DNA from: Dorea sp.
Lineage (GTDB): Bacteria; Bacillota_A; Clostridia; Lachnospirales; Lachnospiraceae
Assembly: GCA_016295505.1 (NCBI GenBank)
Contig: JAEDLC010000091.1
Span: 1-7,256 of the forward strand
Direction: 5' to 3'
Length of the DNA: 7,256 nt
Both the position numbers and the translations under genes were made by a program. Shown here in pieces: positions 1 to 6,134 of the stretch; the stretch's first letter is position 1, and every line of letters begins with the position of its first letter. The notes under the pieces were generated by a model. The model saw only the letters and a list, made by a program, of their open reading frames with translations, ran no database searches and was not told the DNA's origin.

Positions 1-150
1 AGAATCTGTCTGTTGTGTATCGTGACGGCAGCGGTGATCATAGGTGGAATCTATTACTTTGGAAGTCGGAAGGAAACGGATGATGTCCGGGAGGGAACAC
101 TCGTAAGGCAGGAGAGAGTATGGCAGGAAGCAAAGATATCGTATATATAA
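1..150 (+). CDS. 3' end of a small membrane protein, unidentified (partial)
   Basis: An open frame runs from the window edge to a TAA at 148-150, giving 49 residues of the C-terminal end of a protein. A hydrophobic stretch (about residues 4-20, rich in Ile, Val, Ala and Gly, ending in Tyr-Tyr-Phe) looks like one transmembrane segment. It is followed by a charged tail of about 28 residues rich in Arg, Glu and Asp. The frame overlaps the start of spoVAA by 31 nt, which suggests translational coupling and membership of the same operon. The family is not recognised. In Bacillus the gene upstream of spoVAA is sigF, but this tail does not look like a sigma factor. It may be an extra small membrane gene between the sigF region and spoVAA. 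The frame is short, so the coding call is moderate. Confidence 0.5.
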   Translation, partial: RICLLCIVTAAVIIGGIYYFGSRKETDDVREGTLVRQERVWQEAKISYI

Positions 151-794
151 AGGCAGACAGAAATATTGAAGTGACAAAACCGGACGTAACGCTGGGCGAT
201 GTGCTGAAGATGGAGTGCAGTAATCCGGCGGTTGTGCCACATTTAAGTACGGTGAAGCTGTTAAGGTTTCATCACACAGATCAGAAGTCGCAGAACAGAG
301 TTGCGGTGTCTGTGTTGAAAGTAATTGAGAAGATACACAAAGAATATCCGGGAATCACGGTTGAAAATATGGGTGAGACGGATTTTATCGTAACTTATGA
401 GGAACAGCAGACGGCAGGAGGAATGGTTCATTATCTAAAGACAGCAGCGGTAGTACTGATCAGTTTTTTCGGAGCTGCGTTTTCGACGATGGCATTCAAT
501 AATGATGTGGATACTACAAAGATGTTTGCACAGGTATATGAGCAGCTGACCGGGCAGGTGTCGGATGGATTTACACTGTTGGAGCTTACGTACTGTATAG
601 GTCTTACGATTGGAATTCTGGTGTTCTTTAACCATTTTGGAAGGAAGAAGTGGACAGTAGATCCGACTCCGATGGAGGTTGAGATGCGGCTTTATGAAAA
701 TGATATTCAGACAACACTGATTGAAACCTACTCCAGAAAGGAGAAAGAAATCGATGTGGGCAGTAATGATACTTTTGATCATTTTCGGACTTAG
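120..794 (+). CDS. spoVAA: Stage V sporulation protein AA
   Basis: The 224-residue product matches SpoVAA, a component of the SpoVA system in the spore inner membrane that handles Ca-dipicolinate uptake during sporulation and release during germination. The first ~100 residues are a soluble domain. Two transmembrane helices follow at about 105-126 and 153-172, and then the conserved DPTPMEVEMRLYE motif at 181-193, typical of this family. The length is slightly above the roughly 206 residues of the Bacillus protein, owing to a C-terminal tail that runs into spoVAB. A purine-rich CAGGAGAGAG just upstream supports the ATG at 120. The gene overlaps the preceding membrane gene by 31 nt and spoVAB by 41 nt. 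Its exact role is not established; by family knowledge it is an accessory part of the SpoVA complex. Sigma-G control is expected, but the operon promoter lies outside the window. Confidence 0.93.
   Translation: MAGSKDIVYIKADRNIEVTKPDVTLGDVLKMECSNPAVVPHLSTVKLLRFHHTDQKSQNRVAVSVLKVIEKIHKEYPGITVENMGETDFIVTYEEQQTAGGMVHYLKTAAVVLISFFGAAFSTMAFNNDVDTTKMFAQVYEQLTGQVSDGFTLLELTYCIGLTIGILVFFNHFGRKKWTVDPTPMEVEMRLYENDIQTTLIETYSRKEKEIDVGSNDTFDHFRT
737..743 (+). promoter_or_regulatory. RBS deciding the spoVAB start
   Basis: AAAGGAG lies 10 nt before the ATG at 754 and inside the spoVAA coding region. It favours that ATG over the in-frame TTG at 721, which has no comparable ribosome binding site and would lengthen the overlap with spoVAA. 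Confidence 0.65.
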
Positions 795-1170
795 CGCCGG
801 CGTGGCGGCCGCAGGAGGATTGTTTTCTTTCATAATAGGTCTGGGAGTGGTATCGGATTTTGCAGACAGAACGCATACAGGAGAGCACTTGATGCTATAT
901 GAGGACAGCATCGCGCTGGGAGGAATTCTGGGAACTGTTTTTTCCATATATCAGATCAGCATACCGGGAGGTGTATGGCTGGTACCAATGTTTGGAATCT
1001 TTGGCGGCCTTTTTGTCGGATGCTGGGCCATGGCGCTGGCGGAGGTGCTGAATCTGTTCCCGATCTTCATCCGGAGAGTCCGTCTTCTTCGCTGTATCCC
1101 ATATATTATCCTGGGAATTGCATTGGGAAAAGGACTGGGGGCGCTGTTATTCTTTGTAAAACGATGGTAA
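754..1170 (+). CDS. spoVAB: Stage V sporulation protein AB
   Basis: The 138-residue protein is a small polytopic membrane protein of the SpoVAB family, close to the ~141 residues of the Bacillus homologue. Hydrophobic segments lie at about residues 2-30, 54-72, 74-98 and 113-133. Family hallmarks visible here are the loop DRTHTGEHLMLYE (about 37-49) and the run FVGCWAMALAEVLNLFPI with a following Arg-Arg (about 84-104). The ATG at 754 was chosen for its ribosome binding site; a TTG at 721 would add 11 charged residues with little support. The gene overlaps spoVAA by 41 nt in another frame, indicating coupled translation. Its function within the spore inner-membrane SpoVA complex is not known in detail. 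Confidence 0.93.
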   Translation: MWAVMILLIIFGLSAGVAAAGGLFSFIIGLGVVSDFADRTHTGEHLMLYEDSIALGGILGTVFSIYQISIPGGVWLVPMFGIFGGLFVGCWAMALAEVLNLFPIFIRRVRLLRCIPYIILGIALGKGLGALLFFVKRW

Positions 1171-1231
1171 GTATGATTGACTGATAAGGAAATGATATGG
1201 CGAATCAACAACATGACGAGAGGTAGCATAT

Positions 1232-1690
1232 ATGGATAAGAAACAGCAGCAACAGGCATATGAGAATTATGTGAAGCAGAAGACACCGGTTCATAATTTG
1301 CCGGTGAATATGGCACGGGCGTTTGTGACGGGAGGAATCATCTGTACAATCGGGCAGATGATCCTGAATTACTGTGAACACATTGGGTTGGACAAGGATA
1401 TCAGCGGAGGCTGGTGTTCCATGCTTTTGGTGTTAATGAGCGTGATTCTGACCGGATGCAACATTTATCCCGGAATTGCGAAGTGGGGAGGAGCAGGTGC
1501 ACTGGTTCCGATCACCGGATTTGCCAATTCGGTAGCTGCTCCGGCGATTGAGTATAAAAAGGAAGGTCAGGTCATGGGAATCGGCTGCAAGATATTTACG
1601 ATCGCAGGACCGGTAATTCTGTATGGAATCTTTACCAGCTGGCTTCTGGGACTTGGGTACTGGATATTGAAATGTGCGGGCCTGGTATAG
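1232..1690 (+). CDS. spoVAC: Stage V sporulation protein AC
   Basis: The 152-residue membrane protein matches SpoVAC (Bacillus, about 150 residues). SpoVAC is a core SpoVA subunit, and work on the Bacillus protein describes it as a mechanosensitive-type channel in the spore inner membrane, involved in DPA passage. A hydrophilic Gln-rich N-terminus (residues 4-8) precedes helices at about 30-48, 62-76, 86-104 and 121-147. The motif GGAGALVPITGFAN (86-99) is characteristic and recurs in modified form in SpoVAE, showing that the two are paralogues. GAGAGGT at 1218-1224 supports the ATG at 1232. The 61-nt gap after spoVAB contains a possible nine-codon leader frame (1197-1226). SpoVAC, SpoVAD and SpoVAE make up the conserved core found even in clostridia with reduced SpoVA sets. 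Confidence 0.96.
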   Translation: MDKKQQQQAYENYVKQKTPVHNLPVNMARAFVTGGIICTIGQMILNYCEHIGLDKDISGGWCSMLLVLMSVILTGCNIYPGIAKWGGAGALVPITGFANSVAAPAIEYKKEGQVMGIGCKIFTIAGPVILYGIFTSWLLGLGYWILKCAGLV

Positions 1691-1752
1691 TATGGCAGAA
1701 AGGCGCAGAGAGAATATGGAGGAAAAGATAGATTACAGCAAAGAAGGGAAAT

Positions 1753-2760
1753 ATGATGATAACAGGTATACAGAGTATCGCATTTGAACAGTCACCTTTT
1801 GTAATCGGCAGTGCTTCTGTTGCCGGCAGAAAAGAAGGTGAAGGGCCGCTGGGGCGGTTGTTTGACATGGTGGAACCGGAGGATCTTTTTGGAGAAAATA
1901 CATGGGAGGAAGCAGAGAGTGCAATGCAGAAAGAGGCGTGTCTGCTGGCATTGGGAAAAACACATCTCCGACCGGAGGATATTCGGTTCCTTTTTGGTGG
2001 AGATCTTCTCCGGCAGGGAGTTGCGACATCTATGGGAGTGGAAGAACTGCATATCCCGATGTTCGGGTTATATGGAGCCTGTTCTACGTCCGGAGAAGCA
2101 TTGGCGCTGGCAGCAATGAGTGTTGCGGCAGGCTATGGGGAGTATATGCTGGCAGTGACCTCCAGCCATTTTGGAAGCGCAGAAAAGGAATTTCGTTTTC
2201 CGCTGGGGTATGCCAATCAGAGACCATTATCCGCGCACTGGACAGTGACCGGAAGTGGTGCATTTATCGTGGGATTGAAAAGAAGCCATGTAAGGATCAC
2301 AGGAGTAACGGTTGGGAAGATTGTAGATTACGGATTGAAAGATTCGCAGAACATGGGAGCATGTATGGCGCCGGCAGCCTGTGATACAATCATCCAGAAT
2401 CTGAAGGATTTCGGAAGAAGCGCAGAAGATTACAACCGTATTATTACCGGAGATCTGGGATATGTCGGACAAAGTATATTGTTTGATCTGATGAGGGGAA
2501 AGGGGTATGATATCAAGAAAAATCATATGGACTGTGGAATGCTTATATTTGATCAGAATCTGCAGGATACGCATGCCGGAGGAAGTGGATGCGGATGTGC
2601 GGCAGTTACACTGTCATCCTACATTTTGCCAAAGATTGAACGGGGAGAGTGGAAGAGAGTATTGTTTGTTCCGACAGGAGCCCTGATGTCGACGGTGAGC
2701 TACAATGAAGGGGCAAGTGTGCCGGGAATCGCGCATGGAATTGTACTGGAGCATTGCTAG
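1753..2760 (+). CDS. spoVAD: Stage V sporulation protein AD, DPA-binding thiolase-fold protein
   Basis: The 335-residue soluble protein is full length compared with Bacillus SpoVAD (about 338). SpoVAD has a thiolase / ketoacyl synthase fold and binds dipicolinic acid at the cytoplasmic face of the spore inner membrane, working with the SpoVAC and SpoVAE membrane proteins. Visible landmarks are GLYGACSTSGEALALA (105-120), with Cys110 at the position of the thiolase nucleophile; SSHFGSAEKEFRFP (137-150); ITGDLGYVGQSILFDLM (231-247); and the Gly/Cys-rich HAGGSGCGCA (274-283). Two adjacent ATG codons (1753 and 1756) are possible starts. AAGGG at 1744-1748 is better spaced for the second, but the N-terminus MMITG aligns with MKLTG of the Bacillus protein if the first is used. 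No internal damage is seen. Confidence 0.96.
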   Translation: MMITGIQSIAFEQSPFVIGSASVAGRKEGEGPLGRLFDMVEPEDLFGENTWEEAESAMQKEACLLALGKTHLRPEDIRFLFGGDLLRQGVATSMGVEELHIPMFGLYGACSTSGEALALAAMSVAAGYGEYMLAVTSSHFGSAEKEFRFPLGYANQRPLSAHWTVTGSGAFIVGLKRSHVRITGVTVGKIVDYGLKDSQNMGACMAPAACDTIIQNLKDFGRSAEDYNRIITGDLGYVGQSILFDLMRGKGYDIKKNHMDCGMLIFDQNLQDTHAGGSGCGCAAVTLSSYILPKIERGEWKRVLFVPTGALMSTVSYNEGASVPGIAHGIVLEHC

Positions 2761-2809
2761 TACAAAGAACTGATATGGTATGTCTTATACAGTTTGTTAA
2801 AGAAAGGGA

Positions 2810-2815
2810 AAGGAG
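2810..2815 (+). promoter_or_regulatory. RBS deciding the spoVAE start
   Basis: AAGGAG lies 7 nt before the ATG at 2823. It selects this start over an upstream in-frame ATG at 2754, which lies inside the end of spoVAD and would add 23 unrelated residues. Confidence 0.75.
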
Positions 2816-2822
2816 AAGGTCT

Positions 2823-3179
2823 ATGGATTATATCAACGCATTCTGGATAGGAGGTCTGATCTGTGCACTTTGTCAGATCCTTTTGGACCGGACAAAACTG
2901 ATGCCGGGAAGAGTTATGGTATTACTGGTCTGCAGTGGCGCCGTTCTTGGGGCATTACAGATCTATCAGCCATTTCAGGAATATGCGGGAGCGGGAGCCA
3001 GCGTCCCGCTTCTTGGATTTGGCAACCTGTTGTGGAAAGGAGTCAAAGAAGCAGTGGATACACAGGGATTCATCGGTATTTTTATGGGTGGATTTAAGGC
3101 AAGTGCCGTTGGAATCTCGGCAGCACTGATATTTGGATATCTTGCATCACTCGTATTTGAACCGAAAATGAAAAAGTAA
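2823..3179 (+). CDS. spoVAE: Stage V sporulation protein AE (AEb type)
   Basis: The 118-residue protein is a hydrophobic SpoVAE/SpoVAEb subunit of the spore DPA channel. Helices run at about 5-21, 31-47, 57-73 and 83-110. The motif GAGASVPLLGFGN (56-68) parallels GAGALVPITGFAN of SpoVAC, and the N-terminal GGLICALCQILLD (10-22) parallels GGIICTIGQMILN of SpoVAC, so the two share one family. The start was set by the ribosome binding site at 2810-2815. It lies 62 nt after spoVAD. In Bacillus subtilis the operon continues with spoVAEA and spoVAF. Here a strong hairpin begins one base after the stop codon, so the operon ends with this gene. This shortened layout agrees with clostridial operons that keep only the SpoVAEb part. 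Confidence 0.94.
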   Translation: MDYINAFWIGGLICALCQILLDRTKLMPGRVMVLLVCSGAVLGALQIYQPFQEYAGAGASVPLLGFGNLLWKGVKEAVDTQGFIGIFMGGFKASAVGISAALIFGYLASLVFEPKMKK

Positions 3180-3180
3180 A

Positions 3181-3229
3181 GGGACTGTTACAACATCAGA
3201 TATGAATCACTGTATGTTGTAACAGTCCC
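3181..3229. terminator. Shared bidirectional terminator between spoVAE and purC
   Basis: GGGACTGTTACAACAT (3181-3196) and its exact reverse complement (3214-3229) form a perfect 16-bp stem around a 17-nt loop. A further CAG/CTG pairing is possible inside the loop. It sits between convergent genes, one base after the spoVAE stop and 24 bases past the purC stop. On the minus strand the stem is followed by TTTACTTTTTCATTTT, a good U-rich tail, so it ends purC well. On the plus strand the tail (ATTGAATTTAT) is weaker. Confidence 0.85.
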
Positions 3230-3253
3230 ATTGAATTTATATGTGATTTGTAA

Positions 3254-4117
3254 TTACTGGAGCTTTTCTCCTGTCAGCATCTCGTAACTCTGAAGATACT
3301 TTTCAATTGTCTTCTGAACGATCTCATCCGGAAGTGTCCAGTCGTTGTCCGGATTAGCCTTCAGCCAGTCACGTGCGAACTGCTTGTCAAAAGATGGCTG
3401 TCCATGTCCCGGTTCATATCCGTCTGCCGGCCAGAAACGGGAGCTGTCCGGTGTCAGCATCTCATCACCGATTACGATGTTGCCGTCTTCGTCCAGACCA
3501 AATTCAAACTTGGTATCTGCAATGATGATGCCGCGGCTCAGTGCGTAATCTGCACATTTCTTATAAAGTGCAATGGTATAGTCACGAAGTTTGGTTGCAT
3601 ATTCTTCACCTTTACCCGGGAAATACTTTTCCAGATGAGCGATGCTCTGCTCAAAGGATATATTTTCATCGTGATCGCCGATCTCAGCTTTGGTAGAAGG
3701 TGTGTAGATTGGCTCAGGAAGCTTGTCAGACTCTTTCAGACCTTCCGGAAGTGTAATGCCGCATACAGTTCCGTTTTCTTTATAGCTTGCCCAGCCGCTT
3801 CCGGTGATATAACCACGGACAATACATTCGATCGGCAACATATTCAGCTTCTTGCACATCATGCTGTTTCCGTCAAACTGTGGCTGCTGGAAGAATTCCG
3901 GCATATCCTTTACATCAGCGGAGATCATGTGGTTTGGAAGGATATCTTTGGTCAGATCAAACCAGAACTTGGACATCTGAGTCAGAACAGTTCCTTTTTT
4001 TGTTACAACATTTTTCAGGATTACATCAAAACAGCTGATACGGTCAGTCGCAACCATAATCAGGCTGTCGCCGTTATCATAGATTTCACGGACTTTGCCT
4101 TCTTTTATTGGTTTCAT
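3254..4117 (-). CDS. purC: Phosphoribosylaminoimidazole-succinocarboxamide synthase (SAICAR synthase)
   Basis: This cytosolic enzyme of de novo purine synthesis joins CAIR and aspartate using ATP to give SAICAR. The 287-residue product begins with KEGKVREIYD (5-14), the family's nucleotide-binding start. It carries the first signature around LPIECIVRGYITGSGW (94-109), the second at IIADTKFEFG (198-207), and DEMLTPDSSRFW (218-229). The length fits the longer, Ade1-like form (about 290-305) rather than the short E. coli form (about 237). The start is supported by GAGGT on the minus strand (4129-4125), 7 nt before the ATG. The gene is alone here rather than in a pur operon, and is divergent from the phosphate transporter. 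I saw no purine riboswitch in its leader. The terminator is the hairpin at 3181-3229. Confidence 0.97.
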   Translation of the reverse strand: MKPIKEGKVREIYDNGDSLIMVATDRISCFDVILKNVVTKKGTVLTQMSKFWFDLTKDILPNHMISADVKDMPEFFQQPQFDGNSMMCKKLNMLPIECIVRGYITGSGWASYKENGTVCGITLPEGLKESDKLPEPIYTPSTKAEIGDHDENISFEQSIAHLEKYFPGKGEEYATKLRDYTIALYKKCADYALSRGIIIADTKFEFGLDEDGNIVIGDEMLTPDSSRFWPADGYEPGHGQPSFDKQFARDWLKANPDNDWTLPDEIVQKTIEKYLQSYEMLTGEKLQ

Positions 4118-4262
4118 CTCATATACCTCGCTATATAATAGTTTAAAATAGTCTATACGTAATAGCTAAACAGATTTTGCGGGAAAAAACAATACCATTT
4201 TGAAATTTTATGGATTTTTTTTGTATAAAATCAAAAACTCATTAAGAAATTGTAAAAAGCAG

Positions 4263-4291
4263 TTGTTTTCTGCATAGGTAAATGGTATGTT
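4263..4291 (+). promoter_or_regulatory. Predicted sigma-A promoter of the Na/Pi transporter gene
   Basis: TTGTTT (4263-4268) and TATGTT (4286-4291) are separated by 17 nt, and TGG directly precedes the -10, giving an extended -10. Each hexamer is an imperfect match, but the spacing is ideal. The predicted start lies about 35 nt before the coding region. Confidence 0.45.
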
Positions 4292-4322
4292 AAAAATGTT
4301 GGGTTAATGTGTAGTGTACATT

Positions 4323-4328
4323 AGGAGG
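4323..4328 (+). promoter_or_regulatory. RBS of the Na/Pi transporter gene
   Basis: A full AGGAGG Shine-Dalgarno sequence lies 5 nt before the ATG at 4334 and fixes the start. Confidence 0.85.
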
Positions 4329-4333
4329 AAATC

Positions 4334-5974
4334 ATGAATTATGTAAATATTATTATTCCTTTTGTCGGAGGACTTGGAATGTTTATCTACGGTATGCAAA
4401 TCATGGCACAGGGCCTGGAAAATGCTGCCGGAAATCGAATGAAAACTCTGTTGGAAGTCCTGACAAAGAATAAGCTGATGGGAGTGCTCCTTGGAGCTGC
4501 AATTACTGCGGTCATCCAGAGTTCATCTGCAACTACCGTTATGGTCGTTGGTTTTGTAAATGCAGGTATTATGAATCTGACACAGGCTATGGGAGTTATC
4601 ATGGGAGCCAACGTAGGTACGACCGTGACAGGATGGCTGGTATCTTCTGTGGAGTGGGCCAAGTTCTTGAGTCCGTCTACGCTTGCGCCGATTGCAGTCA
4701 TGCTTGGTGTGATCATCATGCTGACCGGAAAGAGACGTTCTGCAAAGGAGATCTCCAGCATCGTTGTAGGATTTGGTCTTCTGTTTATTGGTATTACGAC
4801 CATGTCCGCCGCAGTGGAACCGTTGAAGGATGTACCGGCTTTCTGTAACCTGTTTGTCACATTAGGACATAATCCTCTGCTGGGAATTCTGACCGGTGCG
4901 GTAGTAACCGGTATTATTCAGAGTTCATCTGCTTCAGTTGGTATCCTGCAGAGTCTTGCGGCAGCAGGGCTGATTCCGTTCCGTGCGGCGATCTATATCA
5001 TCATGGGACAGAACATCGGTACCTGTGTGACTGCCATCATGTCAAGTCTTGGAGCCAAGAAGAATGCCAAGACAGCAGCGCTGATGCATCTGTTGTTCAA
5101 CGTAATCGGTACGGTGATATTCAGTGTAATTGCGATTGTGTACTTTGAATTGATCAATACGGCAGCTGGTTTGGGTAATATCACGCAGACACAGATCAGT
5201 ACCGTTCATACCATATTTAATATCGGAACTACCGTTCTTTTGTTCCCTGCATCGAACTGGATCGTAAAACTGGCGAAGAAGATCGGACGTGTGGATGAGG
5301 CTGAACAGGATAGAGGAGTCGTACTTCTTGATGACCGTATCCTTCAGACACCAGGTATCGCACTTCAGTCTACAATCAAAGAATTGATTCGTATGGGAGA
5401 GATCGTAAAAGAATCTCTGGAAGTTGCAAGAACCGTATTATTTACATTAAAAGAAGAGGATATTCAGTTCCTGAAAGATGAAGAAAGTACTGTAGATAAT
5501 CTGAGCGCCGGAATCACTGAGTATGCAATTAAGCTTAGCTCATTGCAGATCAGCGAGAAAGAACATCAGGAAGTATCACACATTCTGCAGCTTGTATCTG
5601 ATATCGAGCGTATCAGCGATTACTGTGAAAACATCTCCGAATTCGCAGAGACACTGTATGAGAAAAAAGTCAGCTTCTCAGAAGTCGGAAAAGAACAACT
5701 GCAAGGGATGCTGGATATCTGTATCGACAGTTACGAATATGCATTAGAGTCCTATGAAAAACAGAGCAAAGAGATTGCACTGAAGGTAATCGAAAAAGAA
5801 ACTCAGGCCGATGATATGGAGATTACACTCAGAAGCAAACATATCAAACGTCTGGCAAACAACCAGTGCAACACAGAAGCAGGAATCGTATTCCTCGACA
5901 CACTGGTATGTCTGGAACGTATCTCCGACCACGCGAGAAATATCGCCGAAGAAGTGTTGGAGAAGCAACAATAA
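4334..5974 (+). CDS. Na+/phosphate cotransporter with C-terminal PhoU-like domain
   Basis: The 546-residue protein belongs to the bacterial Na/Pi-cotransporter family (YjbB / NptA-like), which carries inorganic phosphate with sodium across the cytoplasmic membrane. Residues 1-315 hold two inverted transporter repeats, each with the signature QSSSA (62-66 and 196-200), and matching segments GANVGTTVTG (91-100) and GQNIGTCVTA (225-234). From about 335 to the end lies a helical PhoU-like domain with two repeats marked by DIERISDYCENI (423-434) and LERISDHARNI (527-537), which carry the acidic metal-binding type motif. This fused domain probably senses phosphate or regulates transport. The gene has its own promoter and AGGAGG site and appears monocistronic. 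Its TAA stop falls inside the palindrome at 5973-6020. Transport direction and ion use are inferred from the family. Confidence 0.94.
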   Translation: MNYVNIIIPFVGGLGMFIYGMQIMAQGLENAAGNRMKTLLEVLTKNKLMGVLLGAAITAVIQSSSATTVMVVGFVNAGIMNLTQAMGVIMGANVGTTVTGWLVSSVEWAKFLSPSTLAPIAVMLGVIIMLTGKRRSAKEISSIVVGFGLLFIGITTMSAAVEPLKDVPAFCNLFVTLGHNPLLGILTGAVVTGIIQSSSASVGILQSLAAAGLIPFRAAIYIIMGQNIGTCVTAIMSSLGAKKNAKTAALMHLLFNVIGTVIFSVIAIVYFELINTAAGLGNITQTQISTVHTIFNIGTTVLLFPASNWIVKLAKKIGRVDEAEQDRGVVLLDDRILQTPGIALQSTIKELIRMGEIVKESLEVARTVLFTLKEEDIQFLKDEESTVDNLSAGITEYAIKLSSLQISEKEHQEVSHILQLVSDIERISDYCENISEFAETLYEKKVSFSEVGKEQLQGMLDICIDSYEYALESYEKQSKEIALKVIEKETQADDMEITLRSKHIKRLANNQCNTEAGIVFLDTLVCLERISDHARNIAEEVLEKQQ

Positions 5975-6020
5975 TAATTTGGGACGGGGAATTTTTAAAA
6001 ATTCCCCGTCCCAAATTATT
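5973..6020. repeat. Perfect 48-bp palindrome (REP-like element)
   Basis: A 24-nt arm (5973-5996) is followed at once by its exact reverse complement (5997-6020), with the GC-rich core GGGACGGGG / CCCCGTCCC inside AT-rich flanks. The last two bases of the transporter stop codon fall in the left arm. There is no U-run after the stem, so it is not a classical intrinsic terminator, though it could still act on transcript ends or stability. GGGAC-type palindromes resemble REP/BIME elements or miniature mobile repeats; that class assignment is from pattern and has not been searched. Confidence 0.8.
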
Positions 6021-6024
6021 AAAA

Positions 6025-6063
6025 CCCCTGTCCCTTTTGCCGATTTTTATGGCTAAAAAGGGA
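6025..6063. repeat. Second, degenerate hairpin related to the adjacent palindrome
   Basis: CCCCTGTCCC (6025-6034) echoes the CCCCGTCCC core of the preceding palindrome. It leads into an imperfect stem, TCCCTTTTGCC (6031-6041) against GGCTAAAAAGGGA (6051-6063), with a two-base bulge and a nine-base loop. The two hairpins together look like a tandem pair of one repeat family lying between the transporter and ribonuclease genes. Confidence 0.5.
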
Positions 6064-6123
6064 TTTATCCACGCGAGATGTGCATTACTCTTGATTTGTA
6101 TGTGGAAAACCATAGGGATAAGT

Positions 6124-6129
6124 AGGAGG
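6124..6129 (+). promoter_or_regulatory. RBS of the barnase-like gene
   Basis: A full AGGAGG Shine-Dalgarno sequence lies 5 nt before the ATG at 6135 and fixes the start. No convincing -35/-10 pair was found in the 70 bases upstream; TTGATT at 6091 has no good -10 partner. Confidence 0.8.
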
Positions 6130-6134
6130 AATAT

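Larger units (their letters stand above)
4118..4333. other. AT-rich divergent intergenic region between purC and the Na/Pi transporter gene
   Basis: These 216 bases carry the start signals of two divergent genes: the purC ribosome binding site at one end and AGGAGG of the transporter gene at the other. A T8 run sits at 4215-4222 between short AT arms (4205-4211 and 4225-4231). A 9-bp inverted pair, ATACCATTT (4192-4200) and AAATGGTAT (4280-4288), flanks the middle. For purC the best minus-strand candidate is a TGn-type -10 (TGGTATTGT, minus strand around 4197-4189), but no matching -35 was seen. No RNA gene or further coding frame is evident. Confidence 0.5.

Noticed and set aside
721..753. 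TTG start giving SpoVAB 11 extra residues
   Set aside because: The ATG at 754 has a well-placed ribosome binding site and gives the usual family length.
435..947. A 170-codon minus-strand frame opposite spoVAA/spoVAB
   Set aside because: It covers two well-supported sporulation genes on the other strand and shows low-complexity composition with no family resemblance.
2754..2822. Earlier in-frame ATG for spoVAE
   Set aside because: It lies inside spoVAD without a ribosome binding site; the added residues do not resemble SpoVAE.
3404..4138. A 244-codon plus-strand open frame antisense to purC
   Set aside because: It lies opposite a clear full-length purC with family signatures, has no recognisable domain, and is a codon-bias shadow.
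4139..4230. Purine riboswitch upstream of purC
   Set aside because: The leader is short and AT-rich, and no conserved three-helix junction pattern could be seen.
5973..6020. Palindrome as a classical intrinsic terminator of the transporter gene
   Set aside because: No U-run follows the stem on either strand beyond short AT stretches, and the arms are much longer than needed.
5844..6113. An 89-codon minus-strand frame spanning the palindrome
   Set aside because: It runs antisense through the transporter gene end and the repeat, with no ribosome binding site or recognisable domain.
6091..6119. TTGATT as the -35 of a promoter for the RNase gene
   Set aside because: At spacings of 16-18 nt the downstream hexamers match the -10 consensus poorly.
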